Below, one piece after another: positions 24,719 through 33,239 of a stretch of DNA of 64,000 nucleotides (the stretch's first letter is position 1; every line of letters starts with the position of its first letter). The stretch lies in assembly GCA_958443265.1 (NCBI GenBank), contig CAUCKA010000005.1:1-64000 (forward strand), given 5' to 3'. Below the pieces are notes generated by a model. That model saw only the letters and a program-made list of their open reading frames with translations. It had not been told where the DNA came from and ran no database searches. The DNA comes from an uncultured Collinsella sp. GTDB lineage: Bacteria > Actinomycetota > Coriobacteriia > Coriobacteriales > Coriobacteriaceae. Made by a program: the position numbers and the translations under genes.

Positions 24719-25846
24719 ATGCTTTCGCGTCGTCGTTTTCTGCAACTTGTCGCGTCTTCAATTGTCGCCTTAGCCGCACGTCCGAAAGAGGTTTTTGCTT
24801 CGACGGGCAATATTGATGGTGAGCAGATACAATTTACTTCAGAAATTGCGCAAGAGCTTGCCGATAAATATATAAAGGGACTCCTCGGCTCTTCGTATGC
24901 GCCTTCTGACCCTATTCCTTTTGTAGACGTTGATGGGTCCCCGCTTGGCTACATTGTTCCGGTTGTGACATTCAATAGAGCCGCGGGCTATTTGGTTTTA
25001 GATGCTTCAGATGATGAAATACTTACGGGATATCGTTTTGGAGACGGCTTAGTCAGCCCTATGGATCGGGGAGGAGATCTTGGTGTTGAGTCTTATTCTT
25101 TCAATAACCCAGTCGTAATGATCAATCCATTCGAATTCGGTGTGCAATCTTTGGACGGTTCAATAACAACAAATTGCGGAAGAACAATCCCGGCTGTTTC
25201 CATAGAAGGACGGCCTGTCGTTTTATCGAATAAACCTTCAAGCTGGAACGATGTCGTAATTTACGCAACTCAAATGCAGGATTACACAGTATCTGGATTT
25301 CGTTCCATTTCTCAGTTTATGTCATATGATGAAAGCGAGATTAAGAGGCTTACTGCCCACTATGCTTGTATGGTGACAGCTTTTTCGAACGTTGCGGAAC
25401 TGTATGGCATTGCCAATTTATATAGCGACCCTTCGCAATATATGCAGATATGGAATTACACCAATACCCATGCTCTTTCCGATGAAGAACAGACTGTTCC
25501 CGGCGTTGTTTTGGGCGGAACGCCGATATCAACCTGTGCAACGGGGTTTACAAATTACTGCGCAAGCAGAGGAAGTACTCTTATCGCCCGCACTGTCTCC
25601 TCTCCGGCTATCGCGAGCATTCAAAATGAGATTAACTCTAATAGACCGAATGTTTTACATGCGAGTTTGTACAACGGATCAGCCCATTCTGTAACAGCGG
25701 AGGCTTACGCCACACTTACTGGTAAGAAAACTGGAGAGACAAGGCAGATGATTGGCATAGCGGACGGCTGGAATTCATCTTTATCCTTCCTGAAGTATGA
25801 TCAGGGCTATTATGCGTGGACTTATGGAACGACTTTTTCGAAGTAG
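24719..25846 (+). CDS. Exported papain-like (C39/C10-type) peptidase candidate
   Basis: A 375-residue secreted protein. The N-terminus MLSRRRFLQLVASSIVALAA has a twin-arginine-like SRRRFLQ motif and a hydrophobic core. Residues ~70-110 (VDVDGSPLGYIVPVVTF, YLVLDASDDE) resemble the pro-domain of streptopain-like C10 enzymes. HYACMVTAFSNVAELYG gives a Cys-containing helix as in papain-like bacterial peptidases, and SAHSVTAEAYA a later His; a clean triad cannot be assigned by eye. The gene is AT-rich with rare codons, unlike its neighbours, suggesting transfer. It overlaps the lipoprotein gene that follows. Confidence 0.6.
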   Translation: MLSRRRFLQLVASSIVALAARPKEVFASTGNIDGEQIQFTSEIAQELADKYIKGLLGSSYAPSDPIPFVDVDGSPLGYIVPVVTFNRAAGYLVLDASDDEILTGYRFGDGLVSPMDRGGDLGVESYSFNNPVVMINPFEFGVQSLDGSITTNCGRTIPAVSIEGRPVVLSNKPSSWNDVVIYATQMQDYTVSGFRSISQFMSYDESEIKRLTAHYACMVTAFSNVAELYGIANLYSDPSQYMQIWNYTNTHALSDEEQTVPGVVLGGTPISTCATGFTNYCASRGSTLIARTVSSPAIASIQNEINSNRPNVLHASLYNGSAHSVTAEAYATLTGKKTGETRQMIGIADGWNSSLSFLKYDQGYYAWTYGTTFSK

Positions 25847-26216
25847 GACGATTCGTCTAGCTCTGTCTTTGGTGCTGATGGCTTCATTGGTGGGCTGTTC
25901 AACAAAGGAAGAGATATCGCGCGGAGGTTCCGGAGAAGTGACTGCGACAGACTCAGGTTCATTAGAAATAGCTGGCGGGCATGCCGATGTGATGTTACAA
26001 GGAGAAGGCGTGCTTAGGTCGATTGATGCTGAAGACGCTGTCTGCTCAATAGAGGATTTGAAGACAGGTGAAACTGCATCGTACCGAGTTTCAGATAATG
26101 CTGCGAATATGATTGAGTCGATACCGACTGGAGCGCAGGTTTCTTTTAGATACTTTGCTCCGCAACTTGAGGATGAGCTTGCTTCTCTGGTGTCTATATG
26201 CGCCGATGACAACTAA
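25824..26216 (+). CDS. Small lipoprotein
   Basis: A 130-residue exported protein. The N-terminus MERLFRSRTIRLALSLVLMASLVGCSTKEE has a basic n-region, a hydrophobic core and a lipobox LVGC. The mature part is acidic with no motif I know. It overlaps the end of the upstream exported protein by 23 bases in another frame, so the two are translationally coupled. Start is uncertain: ATG 25812 or 25797 are alternatives; none has a strong ribosome binding site, which fits coupling. It could be a partner or inhibitor of the protease-like protein. Confidence 0.6.
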   Translation: MERLFRSRTIRLALSLVLMASLVGCSTKEEISRGGSGEVTATDSGSLEIAGGHADVMLQGEGVLRSIDAEDAVCSIEDLKTGETASYRVSDNAANMIESIPTGAQVSFRYFAPQLEDELASLVSICADDN

Positions 26217-26230
26217 AAGGCCTGAATTCA

Positions 26231-26272
26231 AACGGCCTCGGATGGTCAATTGGCTATCCGAGGCCGTTTTTT
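26231..26272. terminator. Bidirectional terminator
   Basis: AACGGCCTCGGAT pairs perfectly with ATCCGAGGCCGTT and ends in TTTTTT. It serves the lipoprotein gene on plus and ends at the stop codon of the convergent minus-strand gene. Confidence 0.88.
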
Positions 26273-27197
26273 ACTCGACCGGGGCTTCGACCTTGTCGAT
26301 GGCCCAGGTGGCTCCGAGGCCGCCGGTGGTGTTGCGGCGAATGCGTACGGTGACTTCGTGGCGTTTGCCGGCCTGTGTGTAGCGCAGGGGGAAGCTCGCG
26401 CGGTTACGGCCAGCCTCGATGGTACCGCGCTCGCGAGCGATCCAGTAGTACTCGCCGACGATGCCGAGGGTGTCGGCGCCGTAGGGGAGATAAGTCGACA
26501 GCTGGTGCAGCAGCGGACTAGGGCAGAAGACCTCGGTCGCGAAATCGATGGGGAAGTCCCCGGGGATGGTCGGTGCTGCGGGAGTGGGGGCCGGTGCTGA
26601 ATTGGGGACCGGAGTCGGTGCAGGTGTGGGAGCCTGGTCACAGGCGGGTGCGGATGCGGACTCAATGACAGGTGCAGACTCAGATGCCGCTTCTGGCTTA
26701 GCTATGGAATCTGTCGGTTCCACGGAGATGGACGTGTCTTCGGTCCCGGTTTTGGCACCGGCCTGCGGAGTGTCCTCTGCCTCGACGTTCGGCTTGGCCT
26801 CGACCGGCGTGGATACCATGGTGGTGATGCCGGCGTTGGCGTTCTCGGGGTCATAGACAACCGTGAGCGAGATGGCGGGCTGCGGCGTCTCGGGTTCCGG
26901 CGTCGCCTCGGTAGCGTCTTGATTCGCGGGCTCGTCGGACTGGTCGTCCTCGGCGTTGTCGCCAAAGACATCGCTGTTTTGGAACGCAGGCGTCTCGGGT
27001 TGGCCGGCGGTTTCTTCGGCTTTCGACTTGGGAACCTCGTTGAGCTCAACGGCGGCTTCCTGCTCAGCCATGACTTCGGGCTCGGTCGTGGCAGCGATTT
27101 CAGTTTCGACCTCTGCCGTTACTTCAGCAGTGACTTCAGCCTCTACCTCGGGCTCGGGCTCCGGAGCGACTTCGGCCACGGACTCGGGCTCGGGACG
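26271..27197 (-). pseudogene. 3' part of a gene split by an in-frame stop: Pro/Glu-rich linker plus C-terminal domain
   Basis: This frame is the direct continuation, in the same reading frame, of the gene ending at 27198: one TAG separates them. It reads RPEPESVAEV and then about 190 residues of Glu/Pro/Ala/Thr-rich low-complexity linker (repeats such as EVTAEVTAEV and PTPAPTPVP), ending in a folded-looking domain of about 90 residues (PYGADTLGIVGEYYWIARER, RYTQAGKRHEVTVRIRR). A GTG at 27179 could restart translation but has no good ribosome binding site. I infer a nonsense mutation or readthrough; it may also be an independent gene. Confidence 0.55.
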
Positions 27198-27578
27198 CTA
27201 AACGTGCTTGGGACGCACGGCCTTTAGGTCCTTCTCGCCGCGCTTTTTCTTTTTGTAGGACTGCTTGGCGCCCTTGGCGGCCTTGGGCTTGTCCTCGCCC
27301 TTGGCAAGGGCAGCATCCCAGGCCTCATTGGCGATGACGGTGGCATACAGACGTCCGCCCTTAAAGACGGTCAGCTTAATGCAGTCGTCGAGTTCCTCGA
27401 GCAGCTCGCGCGTGGACTCGAAGCCCAGGTCATAAGCGGTCATATCGCCAGCGGCGAGTGTCTCCTCGACCTGTGTCATAAACGTTTGCTTGCCGCATCC
27501 AATCGCATCGCGCAGCAGGCGATACAGATAGATGTGGTTGCCCAGCGATAGCGTGGGCTTAACTATTGTCTTGCTCAT
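27198..27578 (-). CDS. N-terminal part of the split gene, winged-helix-like domain
   Basis: A 126-residue protein. Residues ~10-90 look like a small helical domain; the phrase DLGFESTRELLEELDD...GGRLYATVI resembles OST-HTH/LOTUS-type winged helices, a weak call. The C-terminus is strongly basic (KAAKGAKQSYKKKKRGEKDLK), consistent with nucleic-acid binding. Start at 27578 follows AGAGGAGATTTGCC. The stop TAG at 27198-27200 interrupts a frame that continues 308 more codons, so the functional product may originally have been about 435 residues. Confidence 0.65.
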   Translation of the reverse strand: MSKTIVKPTLSLGNHIYLYRLLRDAIGCGKQTFMTQVEETLAAGDMTAYDLGFESTRELLEELDDCIKLTVFKGGRLYATVIANEAWDAALAKGEDKPKAAKGAKQSYKKKKRGEKDLKAVRPKHV

Positions 27579-27716
27579 GGCAAATCTCCTCTTTACACAC
27601 CAAAGCATCTTACCATCGCGCAGGGCTTGCCACCTCGGCGCCCAAAGCAAACGGGCGCGACCGTTGCCGGTTCGCGCCCGTTATACAGGTCGGTTATCTG
27701 TGAGAGGCGATCGTGC

Positions 27717-28661
27717 TTAGTTGCCCGATGTCGTGCCTTGGCTCGAGCTGTCGGATGCCGTGCCGGATGCGGTTCCGCTCGAGCTGTTTGTGTTGCTGTT
27801 GTCGGTTGAGCCCGTGCCCGATGCATTGCCGCTCGTCTGGTCACCCGTGCTCTGCTGAGAGCCGTCGGTCGTTTGGCTGGAGTCGGTCGTTCCGGATTGT
27901 GTGCCGCCGCTGTTCGAAGAGGAATCGGTGCCTTGCGACTGATCAGGGGTGGTCGAGGAAGAATCGGTGGGTGCGGAGTTGGCCTGTGAGTCGTTCTGCT
28001 GGCTTTGCGATTGGCCGGCGCTGTCCGCGTCTTGCTCGGTCGTGCGCGACGAAAGGATTGGCTCGGGGCGCTCGCCCAGACTCTCACCGGCGGTGGTTAT
28101 AAGGATGGCGCCGGCGCAGGCGATAACCGCGACGATGGCGATGGCGATCGAGAAGATGATGACCTTCTTTTGCGTCTGGCTGCGCTCTTCCGCCGCCTTG
28201 GCGCGCAGGCTGTTGGGGGCGACGCGCGCCGTGGTCGCGCGTCCCGCGACCTGACGCATCTCCTGCGTAGTCGCGGCGCCGCCCAGGTGCTCCTCGGCAT
28301 TAAGCTCAACGGGCTCATAGGCGCCGGCGGGGTAGTCGACGGCGGCGTGCGTACCTTTGAGGGCTTCGGCGCTGGCAGAGATAAAGTGGCGGTAGACCTG
28401 CGAGGACACAACGGTGATGACCGAGCTCACGGCGGCACCAATTACTGAACCAGCGATACCAATCTTGGAGGCAAGCGCCACGCTCGTGGCGGCAGCTGCG
28501 GCGCCGGCGATGATCTGGGGAATGGAAATGTCATCGAACAGGCCCTTTTTGGGCGCGATGGCCATGGTCTGTCCGATGGAATGGTTCTCGTGCACGCCGT
28601 TGTTGAGCGATGCCGGCGTCATGACGCGCGTGCGCGGCGCGTCGGTGTACTTGGTTGTCAT
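27717..28661 (-). CDS. Membrane protein with Ser/Thr/Gln-rich tail
   Basis: A 314-residue protein. Residues ~45-85 form a hydrophobic Ala/Ile/Val-rich region (PQIIAGAAAAATSVALASKIGIAGSVIGAAVSSVITVVSS) and a second strong segment (VIIFSIAIAIVAVIACAGAILI) lies at ~165-187. The last 110 residues are low-complexity Ser/Thr/Gly/Asn/Gln repeats, probably an exposed, flexible extracytoplasmic region. No enzymatic motif is visible. Start at 28661 follows GGGAGGACCCCGT. It is a stand-alone gene upstream of the split gene; function unknown, a cell-envelope role is a guess. Confidence 0.7.
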   Translation of the reverse strand: MTTKYTDAPRTRVMTPASLNNGVHENHSIGQTMAIAPKKGLFDDISIPQIIAGAAAAATSVALASKIGIAGSVIGAAVSSVITVVSSQVYRHFISASAEALKGTHAAVDYPAGAYEPVELNAEEHLGGAATTQEMRQVAGRATTARVAPNSLRAKAAEERSQTQKKVIIFSIAIAIVAVIACAGAILITTAGESLGERPEPILSSRTTEQDADSAGQSQSQQNDSQANSAPTDSSSTTPDQSQGTDSSSNSGGTQSGTTDSSQTTDGSQQSTGDQTSGNASGTGSTDNSNTNSSSGTASGTASDSSSQGTTSGN

Positions 28662-28835
28662 ACGGGGTCCTCCCGGTGTAAATCTGCTTCGTTTCGTGTA
28701 GCCATCAGGGTACCCACCAGATGTGAATCATACGTGACATTTAACAGATACCATCAACTCATCAAGGGGGCCTGCTGTCTTTGGTGCAATAGCTTGATGC
28801 TAAACTGGATTTATGTTTGCGAGGTGGTTTACGTG

Positions 28836-29054
28836 ATGTACCCGTATATGACATTCGAAGATGGAACCGAGGTCATTCATTCTGACCTGATTACAGATGG
28901 CGATATTGAAAAGGTTATCGTGCATTTTGAGCGACCGACGGCAGAGGGCTTCGACTCCGCTCGTTGTGAGTTGCCTTCCTGTTCGTGGACTGACTGGGAA
29001 GGGCATTTTACTCAGAGTGAAAAACGAGCTTTCGAAGAGTGTCTGAGCAAATAA
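28836..29054 (+). CDS. Small acidic protein of unknown function
   Basis: A 72-residue acidic protein beginning MYPYMTFEDGTEVIHSD, with two cysteines and three aromatic positions near CELPSCSWTDWEG. I recognise no family. The ATG at 28836 follows GAGGTGG with an 8-base gap. It sits in AT-rich DNA just upstream of the DUF2087/radical SAM cassette and in the same direction, separated from it by the TTAGTTCGA direct repeat, so it may or may not belong to it. Confidence 0.55.
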   Translation: MYPYMTFEDGTEVIHSDLITDGDIEKVIVHFERPTAEGFDSARCELPSCSWTDWEGHFTQSEKRAFEECLSK

Positions 29055-29060
29055 TTTAGA

Positions 29061-29080
29061 TTAGTTCGAGTTTAGTTCGA
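29061..29080. repeat. TTAGTTCGA direct repeat, operator candidate
   Basis: TTAGTTCGA occurs at 29061-29069 and 29072-29080, 11 bases apart, so both copies face the same side of the helix. It lies 75 bases upstream of the DUF2087 regulator and is a natural site for that protein. Confidence 0.5.
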
Positions 29081-29154
29081 ATAAAGAAGCTGAATGCGAT
29101 GACCTAAAGCGTATGCATTTTTAGTATTAGATGCGTATGAAATGGAGGATGTGA

Positions 29155-29436
29155 ATGGATGAGCTAATAGACTTTAAAAAACGATTTCTCAAGAATGGCG
29201 AGCTGGTTTCAATTCCAAAAAAGGAAAGCTATAAAAGAATCATGCTGCTATGGGCCGTCTCTTTCTTTGAATTAAATACAAGTTATACGGAGCTTCAGGT
29301 TAATCGTGTGCTGTCACAGCTCTATCCTGATTATGCCGTGTTGAGGCGGTACTTGGTTGATTATGGATTCCTATTAAGGGATGAACGAGGCCTGAAATAC
29401 GAGGTTAATCGTGATGTTCACGGTATTGAGAGCTAG
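29155..29436 (+). CDS. DUF2087-family winged-helix regulator
   Basis: A 93-residue protein matching the DUF2087 pattern: IPKKESYKRIMLLWAVSFFE, then YTELQVNRVLSQLYPDYAVLRRYLVDYGFLLRDERGLKYE. Such domains are small winged helices, often attached to or near ArsR-type and acetyltransferase genes. Start at 29155 follows GGAGGATGTGA. Its stop overlaps the MFS gene by 23 bases. By position it is the regulator of the transporter/radical SAM cassette; what it senses is not visible. Confidence 0.82.
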   Translation: MDELIDFKKRFLKNGELVSIPKKESYKRIMLLWAVSFFELNTSYTELQVNRVLSQLYPDYAVLRRYLVDYGFLLRDERGLKYEVNRDVHGIES

Positions 29437-30598
29437 CCGTCCGGTTCGGGTCCTATATATTGCTAGAGGGATAAGCGAAATAGGCAATTGGTGTGCGAAT
29501 ATTGCTTTGCCAATGCTGATTTACGAGGTAACTCACGATGTTTCTGCAACTGCTTTGATGGTCTGCTGCAGATTTGCCCCCTCTCTGTTTTCAGTTGCGC
29601 TCGCGCAGCTGCCTCAGAAGATGGGTATCGGGACACTGCAGGCCATGAGATTGGCAGACTTAATTCGCGCGGGATTATTCGTTTGCTATATTTTTGTTGA
29701 TAGTAAATGGAGTATGTTTGCTATTACGTGCGCGGTATCGCTTTGCCGAACGGTAGAAATGCCCTGCTTTTACTCGTTGTTAAGAGCCAATACGAATAGT
29801 ATCAATCGCGACGTAATTAATAATTCGTTTGGGTTCCTGCAGAATTTGATGATGGTTCTGGGGCCAGTTGCCGGCGGTTTTGTTGTCGCTCAATTTGGGG
29901 CGGAGGCTGTTCTTGCATTAGACGCGCTTTCTTTTGCCGCGTCGTTCTGGTTGCTGCGAGATGTTCCGTCGGTTATCGAGGTTAATGATAAAGAGGGAAT
30001 AAGCAAAAATGAAAAAAACAGGACTGCATTTAGTGATCTTAGCGCGAAGCACTTGGCAATTGGTTTCCTATTAATCGATATTTCTAGTGGCGTGGCATTC
30101 GGCTCTCTGAATTCTCTTTTGCCAGCTATAGCGCAATTGCAATTTGACTCGTCATCGATACAATACGGATTCCTTCAGAGTAGTCTTACAATCGGACTGT
30201 TGTTCGGAAATACAATATATGGTCGTTTAATCAGTGGTTCCGATTGCGTTAAATCATATTGTTTTGTGACGTATCTTGCGCTCGGTGCGTATCTGGCGTT
30301 TGGCTATCGCTATGCGTCTGGGATATCGTTTATTTTCCTTTTTATCGTCGGTGCCGGAAACGCCATTCAAGATGTGCTTCTCATAACATCGCTGCAGGAT
30401 TTGGCGAGAGACGGATCTGAATCGATAAGCCTGTTTTCAATTAGGGAGTCTTTGCAATCGGTTGCTGTTGTTATTTCAACACTTCTTGTTTCGCTGTTCA
30501 CGAGCATCGCGATGTTCTCAATTCTCGTTACAGGACTTGGTGTATTTTCAATTATGATGGTAGTTGTGTTTCAATTGAATTATTTGCGAAAGATGTGA
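29414..30598 (+). CDS. MFS transporter of the radical SAM cassette
   Basis: A 394-residue major facilitator protein with about 12 hydrophobic segments; the N-terminal half (GISEIGNWCANIALPMLIYEVTHD and LRANTNSINRDVINNSFGFLQNLMMVLGPVAGG) resembles the MFS_3/EntS-like exporters used for siderophores, drugs and peptides. The ATG at 29414 lies inside the end of the DUF2087 gene; GTG 29411 is an alternative. The AT-rich, AGA/ATA-containing coding sequence contrasts with the window's norm. It is 7 bases before the radical SAM gene, so export of that enzyme's product is the simplest idea. Confidence 0.82.
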   Translation: MFTVLRASRPVRVLYIARGISEIGNWCANIALPMLIYEVTHDVSATALMVCCRFAPSLFSVALAQLPQKMGIGTLQAMRLADLIRAGLFVCYIFVDSKWSMFAITCAVSLCRTVEMPCFYSLLRANTNSINRDVINNSFGFLQNLMMVLGPVAGGFVVAQFGAEAVLALDALSFAASFWLLRDVPSVIEVNDKEGISKNEKNRTAFSDLSAKHLAIGFLLIDISSGVAFGSLNSLLPAIAQLQFDSSSIQYGFLQSSLTIGLLFGNTIYGRLISGSDCVKSYCFVTYLALGAYLAFGYRYASGISFIFLFIVGAGNAIQDVLLITSLQDLARDGSESISLFSIRESLQSVAVVISTLLVSLFTSIAMFSILVTGLGVFSIMMVVVFQLNYLRKM

Positions 30599-30605
30599 CG
30601 TTGAT

Positions 30606-32927
30606 ATGCCTAAAACGCTTTTTGTATTTCCCCCAGGATGGAGTCCAGTGGGGCCGTATCTTGCCTTGCCTGTTTTGAAGTCATATCTTCAAGAGGTTGA
30701 ACAATACAAAGTTGACATTGTTGACTTAAACGTGGAATTTTACGATGACCTCCTATCTTTTAGACATGTCGAAGAGTGCTGTAAAAGGTATCGGGAATCA
30801 AAGGATTCGTTTAGTTCGAATGTTCAATTAACAATCGAGTTGATACAAAAGTCGGCACTTAATGTTGACGAGGCAAAAGATATTTTCAGATCGAAGAGAT
30901 ACTTTAATCTAAAAGAAAGACAATATGCTGAAAACATTTTTAGAAATGCACTCTATATCATAAATCACGTCTCATATGGAGTTAAATACACGTTCAACTC
31001 CATAGATCTGCCCTATGATTATTATTCGACACCAGAAATAATGAAATCGCTTGCGGATACCTTGCATAATCCGTTTATTTCCTTCTATGAAACTGCCTTT
31101 CTTAAGCGTATTCAGAGGGAAAAATTCGAGTTTATTGGGATTTCGGTGAGCGGCTGTTTCCAATTGATTTCTGCAGTTACGTTAGCGAAACTGATTAAGG
31201 AAGAATGTCCATCTGTTAAACACGTCTCATTGGGCGGCAATTACATTACTCGTTTAGCAGATGACTGCATGAAAGAATGGCATCCCTTTTTTGAATACAT
31301 TGATTCGATAATGATGTATGACGGCGAAGAGCCGCTTGCACGTCTTCTTGAGGCTCTTGACTCTGGTGATGACAATCTCGACTGTGTTCCAAACCTTTGC
31401 CATGCTAAAGGTGGAAAGATATATAAAAACCATCGGATTGAGCAAACATTTATCAACGATACAGTTCCCGATTTCGATGGCTTCGCCCTTTCTAAATACT
31501 TCATGCCTGAGTTAATATTGCCGGTTTATTCCTCTAGGCAGTGTTTTAATCATTGCGCCTTCTGCACCATTCCCGGTGCCACCGGTGGTTGTTACCGAAA
31601 GATGCCTATATCGAGAGTATTTGAAATAATGTGTCGGTTAAATGAAAAATACGGCACGAGAGTTTTCTCTTTTGTGGATGAAACATTCGAAGGCAAAAGA
31701 ATGGAGCAACTCGCGGATGAAATAAACGCATCGGGAAAAACGTTTTTCTGGCATGGAGAAACGAGGTTCTCTCCAACCCTAAGTACAGAAGTTTTTAACA
31801 AGATATACCAAAGTGGATGTAGGCAGATTCAGTTTGGCCTCGAGTCATACAACCAAAGAGTTCTTGATCTAATGAAGAAGAACACGAGAGTTGATTGGAT
31901 TGATCGCAATGTCCATGATTGTCTCAATGCGGGTATTCCTGTTCATCTATTTTTTATGATTGGCTTTCCGACCGAAACTAAAGAAGAGGCTCTGAACACC
32001 TTAGCTTATACAGAGAATGTTTTGAATTATTCAAAACAGGTATGTGGTGTTCCATATTCCACGAGAGGATTTACGAATTTTGGTCTCGTTATGGGGTCGG
32101 ATGTTTGGAATCATCCCGATAAGTATGGTGTCTCTGTAATGCCGAAGTCCCAATATGAGGATTTGCGCCTCGAAGTGGATTATGTTTCAGGCACTGGTTT
32201 AACTTTAAATGAAGCAAAATCCTTATCTGATGAGCATCATATTGATTTTTATATGCAAGAGGTCATAAACGGTAGCGACACAATTGACTTGCCCCAGCGG
32301 CTTCATATTTCAGAGGTGACCTGGATCCTAGATTCTATTCACGCTGTCAGGTATAAGGGACATTTGACCAAAGTAAAGCGACGGCTAACTAGTCTAAATC
32401 CAGCTGATCGAATCTGGCTGGATTCCAAGACCTCTGTCGTGCTCGTTGAGCCATTTGCCTACTTCTATAATTCTGAATACCATCATGTCTATGCTGTTTC
32501 CCAGTTGGTATACCTTAAGTTGGCCCGTTTATTGGAGGCCGATTGTAGCATTTCTCTTATTCTTGATCAGGGCGACCTCGAGCTGACAAGGGCGATAGAA
32601 GAACTGTTGCATTATGGATTGCTGAATACAAATATCGATGCCGATTATGTAATGCACGATAACGGTTTTCAATTGGTTAAAAGTTCGTTTGTTAAAGAAG
32701 TCGGACGCTCAAAAGAGGGGTTAAGAGTACTGCTGAGTTGTGCCACCCATAGAATGTGTGCGGTTAATGATTTTTCGTTCGCTTTGCTTTCGTTGTTTGA
32801 AAAGCCGATTACTAAGAACGAGGTGCGCGACATTTTGAAAAAAGAGGGACTATCGACAAACGAGGAGCAATTAAACAAGTTGGTTGATAATTGCATGAAA
32901 GCAGATATACTACAATTGATTAGATAG
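30606..32927 (+). CDS. Large B12-binding-type radical SAM enzyme
   Basis: A 773-residue enzyme. The N-terminus FVFPPGWSPVGPYLALPVLKSYL and later EFIGISVSGCFQLI/VSLGGNY fit a cobalamin-binding Rossmann-like domain (1 to ~270). The radical SAM cluster motif is C313-x3-C317-x2-C320 in RQCFNHCAFC, followed by the barrel (FVDETFEGKRM, QIQFGLESYNQRVL, HLFFMIGFPTETKEEA). The last ~50 residues (LLSLFEKPITKNEVRDILKKEG...) look like a small winged helix or peptide-recognition-like domain. Start 30606. A 36-residue peptide gene follows 13 bases later, which suggests peptide modification; the chemistry is unknown. Confidence 0.85.
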   Translation: MPKTLFVFPPGWSPVGPYLALPVLKSYLQEVEQYKVDIVDLNVEFYDDLLSFRHVEECCKRYRESKDSFSSNVQLTIELIQKSALNVDEAKDIFRSKRYFNLKERQYAENIFRNALYIINHVSYGVKYTFNSIDLPYDYYSTPEIMKSLADTLHNPFISFYETAFLKRIQREKFEFIGISVSGCFQLISAVTLAKLIKEECPSVKHVSLGGNYITRLADDCMKEWHPFFEYIDSIMMYDGEEPLARLLEALDSGDDNLDCVPNLCHAKGGKIYKNHRIEQTFINDTVPDFDGFALSKYFMPELILPVYSSRQCFNHCAFCTIPGATGGCYRKMPISRVFEIMCRLNEKYGTRVFSFVDETFEGKRMEQLADEINASGKTFFWHGETRFSPTLSTEVFNKIYQSGCRQIQFGLESYNQRVLDLMKKNTRVDWIDRNVHDCLNAGIPVHLFFMIGFPTETKEEALNTLAYTENVLNYSKQVCGVPYSTRGFTNFGLVMGSDVWNHPDKYGVSVMPKSQYEDLRLEVDYVSGTGLTLNEAKSLSDEHHIDFYMQEVINGSDTIDLPQRLHISEVTWILDSIHAVRYKGHLTKVKRRLTSLNPADRIWLDSKTSVVLVEPFAYFYNSEYHHVYAVSQLVYLKLARLLEADCSISLILDQGDLELTRAIEELLHYGLLNTNIDADYVMHDNGFQLVKSSFVKEVGRSKEGLRVLLSCATHRMCAVNDFSFALLSLFEKPITKNEVRDILKKEGLSTNEEQLNKLVDNCMKADILQLIR

Positions 32928-32940
32928 AGGAGGTTTCTGC

Positions 32941-33051
32941 ATGGACGTTATTAACAAAGATCTCTTGGAGCAACTGAAAGAGTCTCAGGAAGAGGGCGTC
33001 GTGGTAGAAGTGTTCGACTTTGAGGACTACATGGATAAATTCTGCCATTAG
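32941..33051 (+). CDS. Candidate precursor peptide, 36 residues
   Basis: Too short for usual gene finders, but it has an excellent ribosome binding site, AGAGGAGGTTTCTGC, immediately upstream and begins 13 bases after the radical SAM stop. The peptide starts MDVINKDLLEQLKESQEEG and ends VFDFEDYMDKFCH: a charged helical leader-like N-terminus and an aromatic/acidic C-terminus with a single Cys next to the last His. A strong terminator follows. This is the classical layout of a ribosomally made, post-translationally modified peptide, but no similarity search was possible. Confidence 0.65.
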   Translation: MDVINKDLLEQLKESQEEGVVVEVFDFEDYMDKFCH

Positions 33052-33073
33052 TTTCGGAATTAACTTGCCTCGC

Positions 33074-33112
33074 TTAAAGGAGAAGTCGATTATCGATTTC
33101 TCCTTTTTTAAT
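33074..33112 (+). terminator. Terminator of the radical SAM cassette
   Basis: AAAGGAGAAGTCGAT pairs with ATCGATTTCTCCTTT and ends in TTTTTT. Confidence 0.88.
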
Positions 33113-33154
33113 TAAAGATATTTTTGGAATACATGCTCTTAGCACAGGTTGGCG

Positions 33155-33170
33155 TCTCAGTAAACTGAGA
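33155..33170. promoter_or_regulatory. TCTCAGT-AA-ACTGAGA palindrome before nadE
   Basis: An exact inverted repeat of 7+2+7 bases, 70 bases before the nadE start. It could be an operator for NAD-biosynthesis control; no regulator is assigned. Confidence 0.35.
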
Positions 33171-33239
33171 GGTTGCTTTGGCTAGTTAGAGATATGTGAA
33201 CGTCCGTTAGACTGAATCTCAGGGTAGAAGGGGCCTCCA

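Noticed and set aside
26548..27227. Gly/Val-rich plus-strand frames opposite the Pro/Glu-rich region
   Set aside because: Low-complexity complement of a repetitive coding strand.
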